The position numbers and the translations under genes are program-made. From the NCBI RefSeq assembly GCF_029931775.1, contig NC_079322.1, positions 22,828,542-22,892,541 on the forward strand: a DNA stretch of 64,000 nucleotides, given 5' to 3'. Source of the DNA: Euleptes europaea. Lineage: Eukaryota; Chordata; Lepidosauria; Squamata; Sphaerodactylidae. Below the pieces are notes generated by a model. The model searched no databases and was not told where the DNA came from. It was given only the letters and a program-made list of their open reading frames with translations. The first letter of the stretch is position 1. Each line of letters opens with the position of its first letter. Shown in pieces: positions 60,601-64,000 of the stretch.

Positions 60601-61727
60601 GCTTCTGTTCTAAGAGCCTGATTTATTTTTCAATCATATATACTACTTTTTCATTATCAAATAGTGAACGCTACCTTTAATGAAGTCTGGATTTTTTTCT
60701 TTTTAAGTCATGTTAGTTCTGGGTGTTACAGTTTCATAATCCAAACCTCCACCCAAAATGTAAGCAAATATGCCATTTTTCAAGCAACATTCAATAAATG
60801 TAGGCCAGTGTAAACCTTTCACATTTTATAAAGAGCTGTAGTGTGTCATTAAAATCCTTCAGCATATCTTGTGAAAAATATAAAGGCTAATTTTCCCCCA
60901 ACTAGTGCTGGTGTACTGTTATGTGTATTTTTAAACCTTTATTTGAAAAGAACTTTCAAGCCAAATTTGCAATTTATAGCCTTTAACCAGCATCACACCA
61001 CAATAATAAGAAAAAACGAATAATGAAATCCCTTGGAATGTTTTCTAAAACCTCACAAAATAAAACTTTGCAATCCTAACACCCACCTCAAAGCGCTGTA
61101 TTCGTAATCCTCCTTAAATCTGGAGCCATAGTTTTGAAAGCAATAAAAATCCCACTCATTTCCTCATAATATACCCCATAATATTCTCCTGATGAAGCAC
61201 ACGGTGGGCTCTCTCTTTCCCTTATGCTTGGAAGCCACATGGTAAGTGAATCATTGGTTTCTCTCTTTCTTTAAAAGAATAGTCTCTGGACAGAGGAAAG
61301 CCAGTATAAAACAGTTTTGAGGCAAGATTCTCCCTTCCCATTCCTACGGATGACTAAGGGGCTATGTAAGAAGGAATAATTCTCCTGGAAGGTTCTCCAT
61401 CAAGATTACTGAGAGTTGTGCAAACCCACAGTCCTTTCAATATACATTTCAGCAGATCAGAGAATTCAGTGGGTGTCCATCTCTACACTTGCAAAATAAA
61501 AACATTCGTGAGCTGCCTGTGGCCACAAAGAAGGAAACAGCTGAGAGGACTAGTCTGGTCTGGAGGTCAGGCCCAGCTTATGTTAGCGGAAGGGCTAACT
61601 AGTCTTACTAGGCCAGCAGCCAGACCCCTGCCCTGAATGCCTTGCCAGGATTCATGCCACATTAGTTCAGCAGTGAAACCACCCAACCTGCCCCTCACCA
61701 CAGCCACATGGGGAAAATAGTACATGT

Positions 61728-61943
61728 TAGGGTTGCCAACCTCCAACTAGTGCCTGGAGATCTCCCTGAATTACACCAGCTCTCCAGATTACAGAGATCA
61801 GTTCCCCTGGAGAAAATGCATGCTTTGGAGCATGGACTGTATGGCATTGTACCCTGCAAGGTCCCTCCCCTTCCTAAACCCCACCTCCCCAGGTTCCATC
61901 CTCAAATCTCGAGGACTTTCCCAAGCAAAAGTTGGCAACCCTA
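61728..61943 (+). mobile_element. hAT-like MITE, longer subfamily
   Basis: Both termini are intact. The flanks gtacatgt and gcacatac agree at 5 of 8. It contains the ggcattgtaccctgcaaggt segment of the longer subfamily. Confidence 0.8.
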
Positions 61944-62138
61944 GCACATACACTGGAGCTTTTATATCAATGCCTGATTAGTTTCACACACACTATTTCT
62001 TTCCCCACACTATTTTCTGCCCTCCCCCCAAGTATCCAGACACACACTTTTGAAGGAGAGAATAGTTTGATTGGGCCTTGTGGAGGACAGCCATTGCTGT
62101 GAATGCTCTGGCCCATATATTACTTTATGTCACACAGC

Positions 62139-62354
62139 TAGGGTTGCCAGGTCCTTCTTCACCACTGGTGGGAGGTTTTTGGGGTGGAGCCTGAGGAGGG
62201 TGGGGTTTGGGAAGGGGAGGGGCTTCAATGCCCTAGAGTCCCATTGCCAAAGCAGCCATTTTCTCTAGGGGAACTGATCGCTATTGGCTGGACATCAGTT
62301 GTGATAGCAGGAGTTCTCCAGCTAGTACCTGGAGGTTGGAGGTTGGCAACCCTA
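62139..62354 (-). mobile_element. hAT-like MITE
   Basis: The flanks cacacagc and cacgaagc agree at 6 of 8. A GGAGGTT duplication near the right end makes it slightly long. Confidence 0.85.
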
Positions 62355-62682
62355 CACGAAGCTGCAGTGGAACTCTACTTGAAGAATTTTTAAATTTATT
62401 TATTTGATTTGATTTATTCCCCACCCTTTCCTGGTGAGTATTGCCCTTAGTGGTGAGAAAGTCCAGGGGCACTAATTACTATAGGATTTGCAAAGCAATA
62501 CTATGCAGATTAGCATGAGATTGCATGGCTAGGTTCATTCATTTGGATCACTGGTGGCCCACTTCTTCAGTTCTAGGAGCACCATGGTGTGGCTTGAAGA
62601 AGCTCTGCAGTAAAGGTACTCTGCAGATGGGGGTTCAAGACTAGTCCTGCAACCAAGTTTCCTAACAAAGAGGGTTGTGGCC

Positions 62683-62860
62683 CATTGATAGAGCATCTGG
62701 TTTGCATGCAAACGGTCCAAGGTTCAATCCCTACTATCTCCAGTTAATAGAATCAGATAGTATGTGACATAAAAGTTCTCTGCCCAGAACCATGAAGAGC
62801 TGATGCCAGTCAGAGTAGACCAGACTGAACTTGACAGACCAAAAGTCTCACACAATATAA
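62683..62860 (+). mobile_element. tRNA-Ala-like SINE
   Basis: The head gatagagcatctggtttgca, with gcatgc in the anticodon position and box B aggttcaatccc, resembles tRNA-Ala(TGC). The body has gaagagctgatgccagtcag and aacttgacagacc. It abuts the variant hAT at 62862. Confidence 0.7.
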
Positions 62861-62861
62861 G

Positions 62862-63119
62862 TAGGACTGCCAGGTCTTCCCTCGGGATCGGCGGGAGCTT
62901 TTTGGGGTGGGGCTGGAGGAGGTGATCCCACGTGCATGGCCGCATGAATGCAACAATGTCACTTCTGTGGGAGAGTGCAAGAGCATCCCACCAATGCTGG
63001 GCTTCTGGGTTTACCCCCCAAAGTGATACTGTCATGGTTGCACACGCATGGGATTGTCACCAGAGGGGAAGAGGAGTGCTTCCGCACGCAGCCTGATTAA
63101 TTGGAGGTTGGCAACCCTA
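62862..63119 (-). mobile_element. Variant hAT-like element
   Basis: Family-like ends (TAGGACTGCCAGGTC and TTGGCAACCCTA) enclose an unrelated middle with acttctgtgggagagtgcaa and cttctgggtttacc, shared with the 31.6-kb hairpin element. It looks like a second internal sequence carried by the same kind of ends. Confidence 0.6.
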
Positions 63120-63528
63120 GATATGGGGCTATGTTGGCAGTCCAGGCTCTGATGAATCAAAGCATTGCTTAACCAATAGGCTGGCCTTCAAATAACTCCA
63201 AGCTGTGTACTATTCCATGCCATGCCACGCCATGACTGCTTTGCTTCAAGGACCTGAAGTTACTGTTCTTCTGTAAATACTAAAGCAGTATCTGCAGACA
63301 GCAGGGCTTTCGTGCAGCTTGTTATTTGGGTTTCAACTTCATACCAGGCATACTTGGAAAATAAGGCTAGAAATAAATTCTCCCAGCGTATACCAGAAGG
63401 GACTCATTAAGAATATTTGGAACGGAGTTAAGAATGCAAAGCACATGCCTTAATGTCTCTCAGAGAACAGACCAAGAGTTGTATACTTTGCATATATATC
63501 AGTCCCATCCACGGAAGCAGTCCCATTA

Positions 63529-63735
63529 CAGTTTCCAACCTCCAGGTACCAACTGGAGATCTCCTGCTATTACAACTGATCTGCAGCTAACAGAGATCAG
63601 ATCACCTGGAGAAAATGGCCACTTTGGCAATTGGACTCTATGGCATTGAAATCCCTCCCCTCCCCAAACCCCACCCTCCTCAGGCTCCACCCCAAAAACC
63701 TCCCGCCAGTAGTGCAGAGGGACCTGGCAACCCTA
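63529..63735 (+). mobile_element. hAT-like MITE
   Basis: The left end is mutated (agtttccaacctcc), the right end is intact, and flanking tcccatt repeats are visible on both sides with a small offset. Confidence 0.8.
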
Positions 63736-64000
63736 AATCCCATTCATTTCGGCACAACAAGTGCAAACAAGAGTTGGCCCTACAAAGCCACTGAGAAAAG
63801 AATTGTTTCTATGGGTCCCTAGTTCTCCACTGCTGTGCTAATTGCAATGAGAGTTCAGAGGCAAACACAGTCTGCATCAACAAATACTAGATAATTATGA
63901 CTAAAAATAGTTTTATAGCAAAGGCAGTCACAAAAAGGTACAGGAAGAAGAATGGCGATAATGAAGGAACTTCAAAGGAATATTCCAGTGTGGAATTGCT

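Larger units (their letters stand above)
48509..64000 (-). other. BMPER: BMPER upstream intron (exon not reached)
   Basis: This must be transcribed as BMPER intron if the gene is collinear, because the penultimate exon begins at 48508 and no further cysteine-rich minus-strand exon with splice sites was seen. It contains a LINE RT fragment, the tandem BovB pair, two long CR1 fragments, several SINEs and about a dozen hAT copies. Unassigned single-copy-looking stretches are 48900-49710, 51770-52195, 52845-53865, 54300-54475, 54540-54983, 56263-56581, 57202-57680, 57886-59451, 60601-61727, 63120-63528 and 63736-64000. Confidence 0.6.

Noticed and set aside
62683-62760. Functional tRNA-Ala gene
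   Set aside because: The head is tRNA-like but the 3' acceptor side does not close a cloverleaf and SINE body follows.

Overview
The window is vertebrate nuclear DNA, almost certainly from a squamate reptile (lizard lineage; the family cannot be fixed from sequence alone). The evidence is the repeat set: tRNA-derived SINEs of the Sauria type, SINEs with a 5S rRNA-like head, BovB/RTE and CR1 LINE pieces, an L1 3' end, and a very dense set of short hAT-like elements. More than half of the sequence can be assigned to repeats. Most open reading frames are chance frames inside them.

Only two host genes are recognised. The last two coding exons of BMPER (BMP-binding endothelial regulator, crossveinless-2 homologue) lie on the minus strand at 48378-48508 and 40045-40226. 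They encode the end of the C8 region and the terminal TIL domain. BMPER runs from beyond the right edge toward lower coordinates, so 48509-64000 is its intron (no further exon was found) and 40227-48377 is its last intron. Sequence below about 39500 is intergenic, downstream of BMPER. About 13 kb downstream, on the plus strand, is an intact 176-codon GC-rich frame (27015-27545) whose protein closely resembles FANCD2OS, a gene that in human sits beside FANCD2 on another chromosome. Its presence here is the most unexpected host-gene observation.

Layout: 1-21500 is intergenic sequence with scattered SINEs and hAT copies, a larger CAGGG-end hAT (11635-12015), a hairpin MITE (12204-12420), small palindromes near 14.1-14.5 kb and a 263-bp tandem repeat at 20.2-20.9 kb. 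A nested CR1/retroposon/solo LTR/SINE stack covers 21553-24370. The FANCD2OS-like gene and mostly unassigned sequence fill 26.8-30.3 kb. At 30.3-38.3 kb there is an inverted pair of a roughly 600-bp repeat whose complete copy has GGTC(A/G)TTTATGCATG terminal repeats. The BMPER last intron holds a second SINE/CR1/solo-LTR nest (42174-43820) and a TIR element with a 5-bp target duplication (44625-45022). The next BMPER intron holds a nearly identical tandem BovB pair bounded by three copies of a 107-bp direct repeat (49714-51410), a long CR1 fragment (54984-56262) and a hAT-in-hAT nest (56590-57193).

The commonest repeat is a roughly 200-bp element with ends TAGGGTTGCC/GGCAACCCTA and 8-bp target-site duplications, present about thirty times. 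I found no bacterial-type system, CRISPR array, functional tRNA or rRNA gene. All identifications are by eye and memory of protein and repeat families; no search was run.
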